Shown here: piece by piece, positions 38,881-38,915 of the stretch
How positions within the stretch are numbered: the first letter of the stretch is position 1
Layout: each line of letters opens with the position of its first letter
Assembly: GCF_000787835.1 (NCBI RefSeq)
Contig: NZ_BBPP01000027.1
Location: forward strand, 1 to 38,915
Origin: Streptacidiphilus melanogenes
GTDB taxonomy: Bacteria > Actinomycetota > Actinomycetes > Streptomycetales > Streptomycetaceae
Reading direction: 5' to 3'
Length of the DNA: 38,915 nucleotides
Notes under the pieces: generated by a model
Databases searched by the model: none
What the model saw: the letters and a program-made list of their open reading frames with translations, nothing else
Told to the model about the DNA's origin: nothing
Position numbers and translations under genes: made by a program

Positions 38881-38915
38881 GTGTCGGACCGTCCGCCCGC
38901 CTGACGGGTCAGAAG

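Overview
The window is high-GC DNA with densely packed genes, frequent GTG starts, start/stop overlaps (GTGA, TGATG) and purine-rich ribosome sites. It looks like a streptomycete-type actinomycete chromosome. Supporting signs are a DasR-type operator before a beta-N-acetylhexosaminidase, class E and class F sortases, a WXG100-type operon, and a 3'-end inverted repeat resembling the short palindromes I associate with Streptomyces intergenic regions. There are no tRNA or rRNA genes, insertion sequences, CRISPR arrays or phage genes. This is mostly ordinary chromosome with a few accessory patches.

Layout. (1) 1-6.4 kb: the N-terminus of an acyl-CoA carboxylase beta chain, a small membrane protein, an ABC-F protein with a long leader, an exported DsbA-fold protein with a CAHS site, a four-helix membrane protein with two outside domains (GlnX-like) and a DedA-family protein. 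(2) 6.5-13.7 kb: a branched-chain amino acid-type ABC importer (livK-G-F-H-M) whose last gene overlaps an alpha/beta hydrolase. It diverges from a two-subunit 3-oxoacid CoA-transferase, which suggests uptake plus catabolism of a carboxylate or amino acid. (3) 13.7-17.1 kb: uracil-DNA glycosylase, a TetR regulator with a perfect 19-bp palindrome upstream, and a class F sortase coupled to a secreted, membrane-anchored protein. (4) 17.3-23 kb: on the minus strand, an adenosine-deaminase-family enzyme, a class E sortase, a GntR/HutC regulator, an FAD oxidoreductase, a phosphonatase-like HAD hydrolase and a NagD-like HAD hydrolase. The regulator, oxidoreductase and phosphonatase-like protein look like an aminophosphonate-type catabolic unit with its own operator-like site. 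(5) 23.2-25.6 kb: a three-gene, start/stop-coupled WXG100-type operon, with a short open stretch after its last stop. (6) 25.6-38.9 kb: DUF445 membrane protein, class V aminotransferase, GH36 alpha-galactosidase, GH20 hexosaminidase, a zinc-ribbon membrane protein, a three-gene ABC-2 exporter and a class A penicillin-binding protein closed by a strong hairpin.

Most unusual observations: the monothiol CAHS site in the DsbA-like protein; a possible arrest-type leader peptide ahead of the ABC-F gene; short tandem repeats that start at or span the stop codon of three unrelated genes (in one, a UGA lies inside an in-frame 15-bp repeat array); the aminophosphonate-type cluster with a retained cap-domain lysine; and the WXG operon whose small protein carries WQYG rather than WXG. 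No single locus is convincingly a wholly new system. All family names come from reading motifs, without database searches.
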